Assembly (NCBI GenBank): GCA_014238335.1
Contig: JABABI010000043.1
Coordinates: forward strand, 32,958-65,386
Origin: Fuerstiella sp.
Lineage (GTDB): Bacteria; Planctomycetota; Planctomycetia; Planctomycetales; Planctomycetaceae
Reading direction: 5' to 3'
Length of the DNA: 32,429 nucleotides
Position 1 is the stretch's first letter, and each line of letters begins with the position of its first letter. The position numbers and the translations under genes were made by a program. This document shows, piece after piece, positions 1-7,655 of this stretch. The notes beneath the pieces were generated by a model that saw only the letters and a program-made list of their open reading frames with translations, was not told the DNA's origin and made no database searches.

Positions 1-76
1 GATAATCCGCCATTGCATTTTGGATGTGTCGATCGTCATCGACGACCAGTAGCGAGCCCGAAGTGTCAGTTGCCAT
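1..76 (-). CDS. Response regulator, N-terminal fragment cut by the window edge
   Basis: Reading leftward from the ATG at 74-76, the frame stays open to the window edge and gives 25 residues. It contains LLVVDDD, the first strand and acidic pocket of a CheY-like receiver domain, followed by RHIQNAMADY, which fits the first helix. Receiver domains accept phosphate from a histidine kinase on an Asp further along, which lies outside the window. The output domain cannot be seen, so the regulator type (NtrC, OmpR or other) is unknown. This is too short for ordinary gene calling but the acidic motif at the expected distance from a start is distinctive. No kinase gene is next to it inside the window. 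Confidence 0.7.
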   Translation of the reverse strand, partial: MATDTSGSLLVVDDDRHIQNAMADY

Positions 77-605
77 AATTGCCCCTCATAATTCCCAATG
101 AACGTATCCAACGCAAAGCGCCGCACGTAATTTCAAGTGATAATTGGGAGCTCATCCTGGGGTCGCGGGTGCAATTAATCGTCAACGAGTTGTGCCCGAA
201 CACCGTTGAACAACAAATGCAACCGGATCGCCAGGTCGATGAGAAGGGATATGTGAACCTACGATGTAAAAGTCCATCAGGCGCAATTCGGAAACGACAT
301 ATGGTGCGGCTGCATCATCGAATGAAGTCAAGTCGTCAAAACCGGCAACATCGCTACAACACCTTCACTTTAACAGCGGTCCGTCCGCATCGGCCCAAAT
401 GCGACAGTCGGGAATCTCACGTAGCAAATCGATCAGTAACAGGATTACGTCAATCAGAACAGCAGCGGAAGCGTCGTCAAACTTCGCGTTTTCCCCCATT
501 TCTCCATTTTGCACAGGAACATGGCCACGGTAAATCAGTGTGCGCCGCCGATGACACCCTGAGACACAATGACGCCGCGAAATCCACTACGACGGGGCTG
601 AACAA
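77..605. other. Gap of about 530 bases without a confident gene
   Basis: This should hold the promoter of the leftward response regulator and the promoter of the rightward glycan cluster, but I cannot point to a convincing -35/-10 pair. A plus-strand frame is open from 79 to 621 (180 codons). Its product is very rich in Arg, His, Gln and Ser, matches no family I know, and runs into the WbqC-like gene, so I do not call it. On the minus strand one frame is open on both sides of a single TGA (about 185-364 and 368-590) and reads more like protein (for example DVILLLIDLLREIPDCRIWA). It could be a decayed gene, but I cannot identify it. Confidence 0.4.
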
Positions 606-1346
606 ATGCGACTTGGCATGATGCAGCCGTACTTTTTCCCTTACCTCGGCTACTTCGGCCTAATCCACGCCACCGATCGCTGGATTGTATTTGATACTCC
701 GCAATACATTCGACGCGGTTGGGTCAACCGCAACAGAGTGCTGTCGACGGGGAAATCCGCATGGCAATACGTTCGCGTGCCCATCGCCCAGTGTGATCGG
801 TCGACACCCATCCATCGCGTTCAGACTCATCCGACAGAACTGTGGCGTGAAGAACTGTTAAACAGCCTGGCTGTGTACCGCCTGAAGAATGCTCCGCATT
901 ACCCTGAGACAATGGAGTTCCTTCGAGAAACGCTGGACTGCGAAACCAAATCGCTGGTGGAGACCGTCGTCCACTGCCTCTGTTGCTGCTGCGAGTATCT
1001 GAACCTGTCGTTCCACTTCGAATCGTTTTCCGATACCGATTTGTTATTGACCGCAATTGACGCTCCTGGTCAATGGGCGCTGGAAACGGCAAAGGCACTT
1101 GGCGCAACCAGTTACGTCAACCCTCCAGGAGGACGCCGTATCTTCGATCCCGATGCCTTTAAAAAGGCTCGCGTTGATCTCAGGTTCCTGGAGCCGGCAC
1201 TGCCTGCCTACGATCAGAGAACGGCAGAATTCGAACGCGGCCTGTCAATCATTGACGTTCTGATGTGGAACGACGTGGCCACCGTCCGTGACATGATTGC
1301 CGACTATGAATTAATTGCCGCTGATAGACACCTGTCCGCAGCCTGA
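606..1346 (+). CDS. WbqC-like family protein
   Basis: A 246-residue protein opening with MQPYFFPYLGYF after four residues, the hallmark of the WbqC-like family (PF08889). This is followed by family-typical W-I-V-F-D and YIRRGWVNRNR segments. Members occur in O-antigen, capsule and other surface glycan clusters. Their exact reaction is uncertain, and they often sit beside DegT-type aminotransferases and methyltransferases, as here. Length is close to the family norm and no signal peptide is visible, so it is probably cytoplasmic. A GGGG tract lies eight bases upstream of the ATG and could serve as the ribosome binding site. It is the first gene of the rightward cluster, and the next gene starts 17 bases after its stop. 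Assignment to the family is firm; the substrate is unknown. Confidence 0.92.
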   Translation: MRLGMMQPYFFPYLGYFGLIHATDRWIVFDTPQYIRRGWVNRNRVLSTGKSAWQYVRVPIAQCDRSTPIHRVQTHPTELWREELLNSLAVYRLKNAPHYPETMEFLRETLDCETKSLVETVVHCLCCCCEYLNLSFHFESFSDTDLLLTAIDAPGQWALETAKALGATSYVNPPGGRRIFDPDAFKKARVDLRFLEPALPAYDQRTAEFERGLSIIDVLMWNDVATVRDMIADYELIAADRHLSAA

Positions 1347-1363
1347 ACTATCGCGAATAAAGA

Positions 1364-1642
1364 ATGACCCACTTCAGAATTGAAACTGACGCAGAAGCAT
1401 ACTGTTTTCTGAAGGCTTCGCTGACGCCAAACTACACCGTCACGGCGTTGCCTCAGACGGACTATTTTGCGCAATGGCAGTATCACTATCGGATCAGCTC
1501 CGGACACAGAATACTGCACGAACTTCGAGGTGATTTCCGAACGATAACGCCAGGTTCGCTCGCAACAAATGCTGCCCGGATCGTCTGTTCTCTCAACGCT
1601 CTTTCAGAAACGAACGAATTCACGAAAGTGGCGGAGCAATGA
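1364..1642 (+). CDS. Small hypothetical protein in the glycan cluster
   Basis: A 92-residue open frame between the WbqC-like gene and the DegT-like gene. Its stop overlaps the next start in an ATGA (1639-1642), the same translational coupling seen elsewhere in the cluster, which is the main argument that it is real. I recognise no domain. The sequence is aromatic-rich in the middle (YFAQWQYHYRIS) with no signal peptide or membrane segment. No strong ribosome binding site precedes the ATG. It could be a small accessory protein or the remnant of a longer gene whose end has been lost. The minus-strand frames here look no better. Confidence 0.5.
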   Translation: MTHFRIETDAEAYCFLKASLTPNYTVTALPQTDYFAQWQYHYRISSGHRILHELRGDFRTITPGSLATNAARIVCSLNALSETNEFTKVAEQ

Positions 1643-2646
1643 TAATCGCCAGCCGTCTGCCCCCTCAGCAAACTGCAACAACATGGTTCTCCTCAGGACG
1701 AGCAGCATTCGCTTTTCTTATCCAGGACGTGGCCCGGCCATCCACGGTCTATCTTCCGTCGTACGTCTGCTGGTCGCTGATCGACGCACTGCAACAACGT
1801 TTTCCGAAGGTGCAAATGCGATTCTACCCGGTGCAGCGGGACCTGACCTGTCAATACCCTAAGGAAACCGATACGGACACGGCCTGTGTGTTCATCCATT
1901 ATTTCGGCCACATGAACGACGCTCCGGATATTGGAACCCACCTGACGCTGCTGGAGGACCATTCGCACATCCCGTTGCAATCGAATCGACCGCCGCAGAA
2001 CAACACCGGCCGTCGACACATTTTCGGAAGTCTGCGCAAAGCGTACCGTGTTGCGGACGGAGGGTTTCTGGACGGATTTTACAATCCTGTCTATGAGGCT
2101 GATCGAAACCTGGCTGCCTGGCTTCGTCATGAAGCGGAAGACTGGCGAGACATGCGCGAGGCCGAGAATATGACAGACCGCAGCTGGTCGGTGTCTGACA
2201 TCTCAAGTCAGTCGCTGGCGGTGATTCTGCAGACAGATGTCTCATCCATGCGTTTACAGCGACGGCTGAACCATCAGGTTCTGACAGAGTATTTTCCCGC
2301 GGGACGCCCTTTGATTAATTTCGCAGAAGACGAATGCCCGTTACTTCACAACCGCCTCTGTGAGTCACGCGAAGAACGCGATTCGTTGCGGACATTCCTC
2401 GCACAACGGCACATTTTCGCGTCGATACACTGGCCGGTCCACGATTACCTTTTGAAGCGTCGTGATTCCATTAATTGCGAGGCCGCAATCTGGCTTCAGG
2501 ACCATCTGCTGTCGCTTCCGGTCGCCGAATGTCTGGGACTCGATCAAATGGAAACAATCTGCGACGCGGCGCACGACTGGGTAACGGCCGGCGGACAACG
2601 ATTCGTCCCCGCGGCAAGTCACAGTGGGACATCAATAAACGTCTGA
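1639..2646 (+). CDS. Divergent DegT/DnrJ-like PLP-dependent aminotransferase-fold protein
   Basis: 335 residues. It aligns by eye with the canonical aminotransferase at 5481-6743: SSGRAAFAF replaces CNGTMALQI, LPSYVCWSLIDAL replaces VPAMTFIATAHAL, and FIHYFGH replaces GVHLWGN. The PLP-contacting Asp is retained as D107 in LLEDHSH. The motif GSLRKAYRVADGG places K134 exactly seven residues before the first Gly of the Gly-Gly, as K200 is in the canonical protein, so the Schiff-base lysine is probably present. It is shorter than the usual 370-420 residues. DegT enzymes mostly aminate keto sugars; this divergent branch may act on a different nucleotide-linked substrate. The start overlaps the preceding gene by four bases. 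Confidence 0.8.
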   Translation: MIIASRLPPQQTATTWFSSGRAAFAFLIQDVARPSTVYLPSYVCWSLIDALQQRFPKVQMRFYPVQRDLTCQYPKETDTDTACVFIHYFGHMNDAPDIGTHLTLLEDHSHIPLQSNRPPQNNTGRRHIFGSLRKAYRVADGGFLDGFYNPVYEADRNLAAWLRHEAEDWRDMREAENMTDRSWSVSDISSQSLAVILQTDVSSMRLQRRLNHQVLTEYFPAGRPLINFAEDECPLLHNRLCESREERDSLRTFLAQRHIFASIHWPVHDYLLKRRDSINCEAAIWLQDHLLSLPVAECLGLDQMETICDAAHDWVTAGGQRFVPAASHSGTSINV

Positions 2647-2659
2647 CACGCCCGACTGG

Positions 2660-4879
2660 GTGATTACCCGCAGGCCTTCAGAAAAGAAGGTCCGCTCGCT
2701 CGGCTACGTCGATGAAGAACGAGTGGATTGCCTAGACGGTGATCTCACTTTACGCACGTCTCTGGAACGACCTGTGACTTCACGCCTGGCAAACAAACTC
2801 AGATCCGCAGTCGAAGAACACCGTTCCGGAAATCTGGCGGCGGCACTCAGAGTGTACGATGAGGTCCTTGCGAAATCGCCCGACCATGCCGACGCACTGC
2901 ACCTGAAAGGACTGGTCGCATTTCAATCCGGTGGCAGCGACGACGCAGAAGTGTCAATCCGCCGGGCCATTGAGCTCCGCCCGGGTGAAGTTGAGTTCAG
3001 GGCCAACCTGGCGGCTGTACTGCTGCGTCAGGATCGAATTGACGAAGCCGAACAGGCCTGCCGCGATGTGTTGCAAATCAACCCGGCCCACACAGCGGCT
3101 CTCACACATCTCGGCACTTCACTGCGTCGCCAGCGTCGATTAGGCGAAGCTCTCCACACCTTTCGTGCTGCGGTGGATTCATCTCCGGAAGACGCGTCTG
3201 TGCTGTGCAATCTTTCGGCAATCCTCATCGACTTCGGTCACTTCGATGAAGCTCAGACGACGTTATTCAAATCCAGACAGCTTGCACCGTCGGTCCCGCA
3301 AGTACATATCAATCTCGCGGTGACTCAGCGAGAACTCGGCGATTTCGCTGCAGCGACAGCCTCGCTCGATGCGGCGGAGCGGCTGCAACCGAGCTGCGAA
3401 ATCTGCGTAAATCGAGGAAATATTCAGCTTGAATCAGGAGAGTGCCTAGACGCAGTTGAACAATTCCAGGCGGCGATCGCCTACGACTCGTCCTCCCCTG
3501 CAGCCGTATCCGGCCTGGGCCGAGCCCTGCAACAGCTGGGGCACTGGGAGGAATCTCTGGAAGCGCATCGACTGGCCGCTCTGACGAATCCGTCCAATCA
3601 GCTCTACCAAAGTAATTATCTGTACAATACCAGTCTTAGCCCACTGCTGGCGATGCCTGACGTGCATCGAATTCACGCCGAGTGGGGTCGGCAGATAGAA
3701 GCATCGGTCCAAATCGCTGAACATCAAAACTCTGAAGACGGGGAACGGCCATTACATATCGGCTATGTGTCGCCTGACTTCAGAAGTCACGCGACGATGC
3801 GGTTCTTCTATCCAATGCTTGAGTCACACGACCGCGGCATTTTTAAGGTCTCCTGTTATTCCGAGTCCGCAAAAGAAGATGATATTACGAAAAAAGTCAG
3901 AGATCTCGCCGACCACTGGATACCCACTCGCGGCCTTGATGATGCAACACTGGCGGAACAAATCCAGAACGACCGCATTGACATTCTCATCGACCTGGCC
4001 GGACACACGGTAGACAACCGATTACCTGTGTTTGCGCGAAAGCCAGCACCGCTTCAGGTGTCGTTTCTGGGATATCCAACAACCACCGGACTGACACGAA
4101 TCGACTATTTTTTCAGTGACGCAGTGCGTGAACCAAACCCCGCATCAGCGAAGTGCTTTACAGAGCAGATCGCTCTGCTGCCGCACGGGGCATGTTGTTT
4201 TCAGGCCAGCGACGCCCCGGACGTAGCTGCGTCTCCTTTTCAGAAGAACGGCTACATCACTCTGGGCTCGACGCATCGCCTGGAAAAACTTTCCCCCCAG
4301 GCACTGCAGCTCTGGGCAAACGTAATGGCGGCTGCACCAGACGCCCGGCTATTTCTGTTTCGTGACACTCTGGGTGGTGACGAGTCTCTGCGGCAGCACG
4401 TTCGCCGGAATCTGACGGCAGCGGGAATCAATACAGCAAGAGTAACCCTGGGCTGGGATCTGCCTGAAAATCATCTTGACATCTATTCGCAGATTGACAT
4501 CCTGCTGGACGTCCGTCCGTGGGGTAGCGGAACCGTGGCGTATGACGCGATGTGGATGGGTGTTCCGATCCCTGCCATTGCCGGCGAAAGGGGGGGATGC
4601 AGGGCGACTGCATCAATGCTGTACAATTGCAGACTGCCGGAGTTGGTCGCTGACTCTGACGATGAGTATGTCAAGATCGTCTCTCGGCTGGCAGCAGACA
4701 CTGTGCGACTGACACGACTGCGCAAGAGTCTGCGGACGATGATGAACAACACAGTCTGCGACGGCACTCGCTTCACTCGCGACGTCGAATCTGCGTTTCG
4801 CATTATGTGGCAGCGCTATGTCAACGGTGAAACAGCCGGTGGAGAACCATTCTTGGTACCCAGCGGAGTTGCCGCATGA
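2660..4879 (+). CDS. TPR-repeat O-GlcNAc transferase-like (SPINDLY-type) glycosyltransferase
   Basis: 739 residues from a GTG at 2660; an in-frame GTG at 2774 (residue 39) is an alternative start, since the first 38 residues look unstructured. Residues about 45-330 hold TPR repeats (motifs such as ALHLKGLVAFQSG and PGEVEFRANLAAVLL). The rest is a GT41 catalytic region: HIGYVSPDFRSHATMRFFYP, PAPLQVSFLGYPTTTG, then IDYFFSDAVREP, HRLEKLSPQALQLWANV and DILLDVRPWGSGTVAYDAMW. GT41 enzymes transfer a sugar from a nucleotide donor to Ser or Thr of proteins or to other acceptors. The loop that reads GHTT in human OGT reads GSGT here. It is cytoplasmic and lies 13 bases after the preceding gene; its stop overlaps the next start as ATGA. 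Donor and acceptor are unknown. Confidence 0.93.
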   Translation: MITRRPSEKKVRSLGYVDEERVDCLDGDLTLRTSLERPVTSRLANKLRSAVEEHRSGNLAAALRVYDEVLAKSPDHADALHLKGLVAFQSGGSDDAEVSIRRAIELRPGEVEFRANLAAVLLRQDRIDEAEQACRDVLQINPAHTAALTHLGTSLRRQRRLGEALHTFRAAVDSSPEDASVLCNLSAILIDFGHFDEAQTTLFKSRQLAPSVPQVHINLAVTQRELGDFAAATASLDAAERLQPSCEICVNRGNIQLESGECLDAVEQFQAAIAYDSSSPAAVSGLGRALQQLGHWEESLEAHRLAALTNPSNQLYQSNYLYNTSLSPLLAMPDVHRIHAEWGRQIEASVQIAEHQNSEDGERPLHIGYVSPDFRSHATMRFFYPMLESHDRGIFKVSCYSESAKEDDITKKVRDLADHWIPTRGLDDATLAEQIQNDRIDILIDLAGHTVDNRLPVFARKPAPLQVSFLGYPTTTGLTRIDYFFSDAVREPNPASAKCFTEQIALLPHGACCFQASDAPDVAASPFQKNGYITLGSTHRLEKLSPQALQLWANVMAAAPDARLFLFRDTLGGDESLRQHVRRNLTAAGINTARVTLGWDLPENHLDIYSQIDILLDVRPWGSGTVAYDAMWMGVPIPAIAGERGGCRATASMLYNCRLPELVADSDDEYVKIVSRLAADTVRLTRLRKSLRTMMNNTVCDGTRFTRDVESAFRIMWQRYVNGETAGGEPFLVPSGVAA

Positions 4880-5484
4880 TAACGCCTGTCACATCAGTGG
4901 CGCCGCTGGCGCTTGACGACAGTCACCGCATCGCAGGTGCGCTGTCACACCTACCGACCAACGTTCGGCATATTAATGAAATCTATCTGCGCCATATTGC
5001 CGCTAGATCGATGATTGCGGCTGACGAAGCTCAGGCGCACGTGCGACAGATGGTGACGGTGTTCCTGCGACACGATCAAATCAAAATCTTCGCCGTCGTT
5101 TTTCACGAGCCAAATCCCGGCGTGGTCGGTATGGCGGATTTCGTCTCCCTGCAGGATGTGATCTTTCATGTGAATGCTGTCGGTTACCAGCAGACACTGG
5201 AAAAATGCGGACCGTTACCAAATCATCGAACAGTCCACGCGTATCTGACCGGCGAAATGACTGCGATGTCAGATCAAGGCGAAACGCCGCCTCAGGGTGA
5301 GTGGTCTCCCGTGTGCTACAACCCAACCATCAGTCGCAACTTTTTCCTGCGTAACACAGAAACACCGATCTACACAGCCCGCCGTGTTCTGATGACACCA
5401 GGACTAAACAAGGTGTGGGTCGGCAGCGAAGACGAAAATGTCTTTAATTCGATTGCCGTCTCGCAGCGAGAGGTGAGGGGGTGA
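4876..5484 (+). CDS. Hypothetical protein of the glycan cluster, 202 aa
   Basis: The frame overlaps the stop of the glycosyltransferase (ATGA at 4876) and the start of the aminotransferase (GTGA at 5481), so it is locked into the operon and is very likely translated. I do not recognise a family. The sequence is a plausible globular protein: an N-terminal amphipathic stretch (about residues 20-60), a hydrophobic strand IKIFAVVFHEPNPGVVGM, and a C-terminal aromatic segment with FFLRNTETPIYTARRV. There is no signal peptide, transmembrane helix or obvious catalytic motif. Its position between a glycosyltransferase and an aminotransferase suggests a role in making or modifying the same sugar, for example as an isomerase, acyltransferase or accessory subunit; this is inference only. 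Confidence 0.7.
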   Translation: MITPVTSVAPLALDDSHRIAGALSHLPTNVRHINEIYLRHIAARSMIAADEAQAHVRQMVTVFLRHDQIKIFAVVFHEPNPGVVGMADFVSLQDVIFHVNAVGYQQTLEKCGPLPNHRTVHAYLTGEMTAMSDQGETPPQGEWSPVCYNPTISRNFFLRNTETPIYTARRVLMTPGLNKVWVGSEDENVFNSIAVSQREVRG

Positions 5485-6743
5485 AACTACAGGTGAGAGA
5501 TCTGGCAATTTTTGGTGGACAATCGCTGTTTGCCTGCCCCCTTGCAGTCGGTAACCCGAATAAACTCGACCGGGATGCCTTCCTGGCGAGAATCGCAGAC
5601 GTTCTTGACAGCGGGCAGCTGACGAACGACGGCCCCCAGGTGAAAGCGTTTGAAGCAAGGATCCGTCGTGTCACCGGCACTCGACACGCAATCGCCGTAT
5701 GCAACGGAACCATGGCGCTACAGATCATGGCCATGGCCTGTGACCTGACCGGCGACGTCATCGTCCCGGCCATGACGTTTATCGCCACGGCACACGCCCT
5801 GAGGTGGGTCGGACTGAATCCGGTCTTCGCTGACGTCCACCGCAGGACACACACGCTGGATGCGGACTCAGTCGCAGCATGCATTTCACCCCGCACATCG
5901 GCCATTCTCGGAGTTCATCTGTGGGGCAATCCCTGTGACGTTGATCGGTTGCTCGCAGTAGCGAAACAGCACGGTCTGCCGCTGTTGTTTGATGCCAGCC
6001 ACGCGTTCGGCTGTAAGTCTCATGGGGTCCGAATTGGCGGCCTTGGCGACGCGGAGGCCTTCAGCTTTCACGCAACAAAGGTTCTGCAGGCCATCGAAGG
6101 CGGCGCCATCACCACGAACAACGATCAGTTGGCAGACCGCTGTAGAAGACTGCGAAACTTCGGAATTACAGGGCTGACACAGATCAATGACATTGGCACG
6201 AACGGAAAAATGAGTGAGATCGCAGCCGCTGCCGGGTTGACTTCCTTTGCAACCTTACAGGATGTCATTGAAGCCAACAAACGCAACTACACGCAGTACC
6301 AGACAGGAACAGCCGACATTCCCGGGTTTGATCTGATACGTCTCACGGCCGACCACCGTGGCAACGCTCAGTACGTGGTCGCGCACGTTGTCGAACAGAA
6401 ATTCGGTATGTCACGTAACGATTTACTGCCAATTCTTCGGGCCGAAGGGATTTTTGCCAGAAGCTATTTTGAACCGGGCTGCCACAAGGCAGCCCCATAT
6501 ACGGAACGGCAAATACATCAACCGGTTGATCTTCCCGTTACTGATGGAGTCCTGTCAGATGTCATTCAGTTCCCCACAGGAACGAGTGTTTCCTCTGACG
6601 ACATCGCTGCCGTGACAGACGTCATCAGGTTTGCACAGCGTCATTCTGCGGCAGTGGATTCATTCAGAAAGGCCCAAAATTCACAACTGGTGCCGCACCC
6701 GCAGGATCCTGTTGTATTTCCTTCGCTGCCCGATGCCGCGTGA
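5481..6743 (+). CDS. DegT/DnrJ/EryC1/StrS family PLP-dependent aminotransferase
   Basis: 420 residues from a GTG whose last bases form the TGA of the upstream gene. All family landmarks are present: NDGPQVKAFE near the start, CNGTMALQ, VIVPAMTFIATAHAL, GVHLWGNPCDV, the PLP-pyridine Asp D171 in LLFDASHAFG, and the Schiff-base lysine K200 in AFSFHATK followed by EGGAI. C-terminally, YFEPGCHKAAPY matches the segment that shapes the sugar pocket. These enzymes convert a nucleotide-linked keto sugar to an amino sugar using glutamate or glutamine as nitrogen donor. The roughly 30 residues after QRHSAAVD look like a disordered tail. It is the more canonical of the two PLP-fold proteins in the cluster and is probably the catalytic one. 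Confidence 0.94.
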   Translation: MKLQVRDLAIFGGQSLFACPLAVGNPNKLDRDAFLARIADVLDSGQLTNDGPQVKAFEARIRRVTGTRHAIAVCNGTMALQIMAMACDLTGDVIVPAMTFIATAHALRWVGLNPVFADVHRRTHTLDADSVAACISPRTSAILGVHLWGNPCDVDRLLAVAKQHGLPLLFDASHAFGCKSHGVRIGGLGDAEAFSFHATKVLQAIEGGAITTNNDQLADRCRRLRNFGITGLTQINDIGTNGKMSEIAAAAGLTSFATLQDVIEANKRNYTQYQTGTADIPGFDLIRLTADHRGNAQYVVAHVVEQKFGMSRNDLLPILRAEGIFARSYFEPGCHKAAPYTERQIHQPVDLPVTDGVLSDVIQFPTGTSVSSDDIAAVTDVIRFAQRHSAAVDSFRKAQNSQLVPHPQDPVVFPSLPDAA

Positions 6744-6824
6744 GCTCGTGCGAATATCAGACAAACACTATTTAACGTAGTTCTTCGAGAACGACACACA
6801 GGTGGACCGGGAGTACCAACCATC

Positions 6825-7655
6825 ATGACCTACATATTTGTCGGAGGAAGTCAGCGAACCGGCACGTCGATTGCCCAGCAGATCCTGTGTCAACACCCGG
6901 ATACCAATCCTTACGTCTTCGAATCCAGCTTTCTCAGGCAACTTGTCTGCTGCTACAGCGAAGCTCGTAACAACTTTAACCAAAATCACATTAGCTATTT
7001 CGGTGATCTGCAAAGTCTTCGCAACTTCAATTCCGGCGTTGTACACGCGTTTCTGGAACAGGCGAAACTCCGACTTGGAAACCGCTCGCACCTGATCCTG
7101 AAGGAACCGCATCTGACCCTGGTCTGGCCCTACCTTTATGAATTGGTACCTGAGGCCCAGTTTCTGATGATCGTACGGGATCCCCGAGACGCCATCGCTT
7201 CGATGGTGCAGGTCGGAGAACGACAGAAGTCTGCCGGCCAGCAATACGAATTTGTGAATCGCGACATGCCTCGACTGTGTCGTCACTTCCTGTCGTTTTA
7301 CGAACCAGCATTCGGCGTGAAAGACGAGCAGTTCCGTCAGCAACTTGCTGTCGTGCACTACGAGGAACTGGTCAATGATCCACAAACGATGCTGCGGGAA
7401 ATAGCCACATTCACCGGCATTTCGTTTGATCAAATCGACACTGATGAAACACCGGATCCCGGTCATGTACAGCAGGAAACAACCACCGAAAGCGCGCTCT
7501 ATGCTCCCTGGGTGACTGAACTCAGCGGGAAGAAACTCTCCACAGGACGTGTCGGTAATTACCTGAACGTACTGACGACGACAGAAGTGGCTCAGGTCGA
7601 AGAGCACTGCGTCGATTTCTTTGAATGGTTCGGGTACAGACGCCAAGCCGCGTGA
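6825..7655 (+). CDS. Sulfotransferase family protein
   Basis: 276 residues. The PAPS 5'-phosphosulfate loop is at residues 7-15 (GGSQRTGTS) and the 3'-phosphate motif at 118-126 (RDPRDAIAS), with the usual KEPH segment at about 93-96. These define the sulfotransferase fold (PF13469/PF00685), which moves sulfate from PAPS to a hydroxyl or amine of a carbohydrate, protein or small molecule. No signal peptide or membrane anchor is visible, so it acts in the cytoplasm. The gene is separated from the aminotransferase by 81 bases, the largest gap in the cluster, so an internal promoter is possible; a small palindrome (GTTCT-TCG-AGAAC, 6780-6792) lies there. A longer open frame on the opposite strand (6768-7895) has no family features. 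Confidence 0.92.
   Translation: MTYIFVGGSQRTGTSIAQQILCQHPDTNPYVFESSFLRQLVCCYSEARNNFNQNHISYFGDLQSLRNFNSGVVHAFLEQAKLRLGNRSHLILKEPHLTLVWPYLYELVPEAQFLMIVRDPRDAIASMVQVGERQKSAGQQYEFVNRDMPRLCRHFLSFYEPAFGVKDEQFRQQLAVVHYEELVNDPQTMLREIATFTGISFDQIDTDETPDPGHVQQETTTESALYAPWVTELSGKKLSTGRVGNYLNVLTTTEVAQVEEHCVDFFEWFGYRRQAA

Noticed and set aside
79..621. 180-codon plus-strand ORF before the WbqC-like gene
   Set aside because: Composition is extreme in Arg, His, Gln and Ser, there is no domain, and it runs into the WbqC-like gene in another frame.
6780..6792. Palindrome GTTCT-TCG-AGAAC upstream of the sulfotransferase as an operator or terminator
   Set aside because: A five-base stem with a three-base loop and no T tract is easily a chance event.
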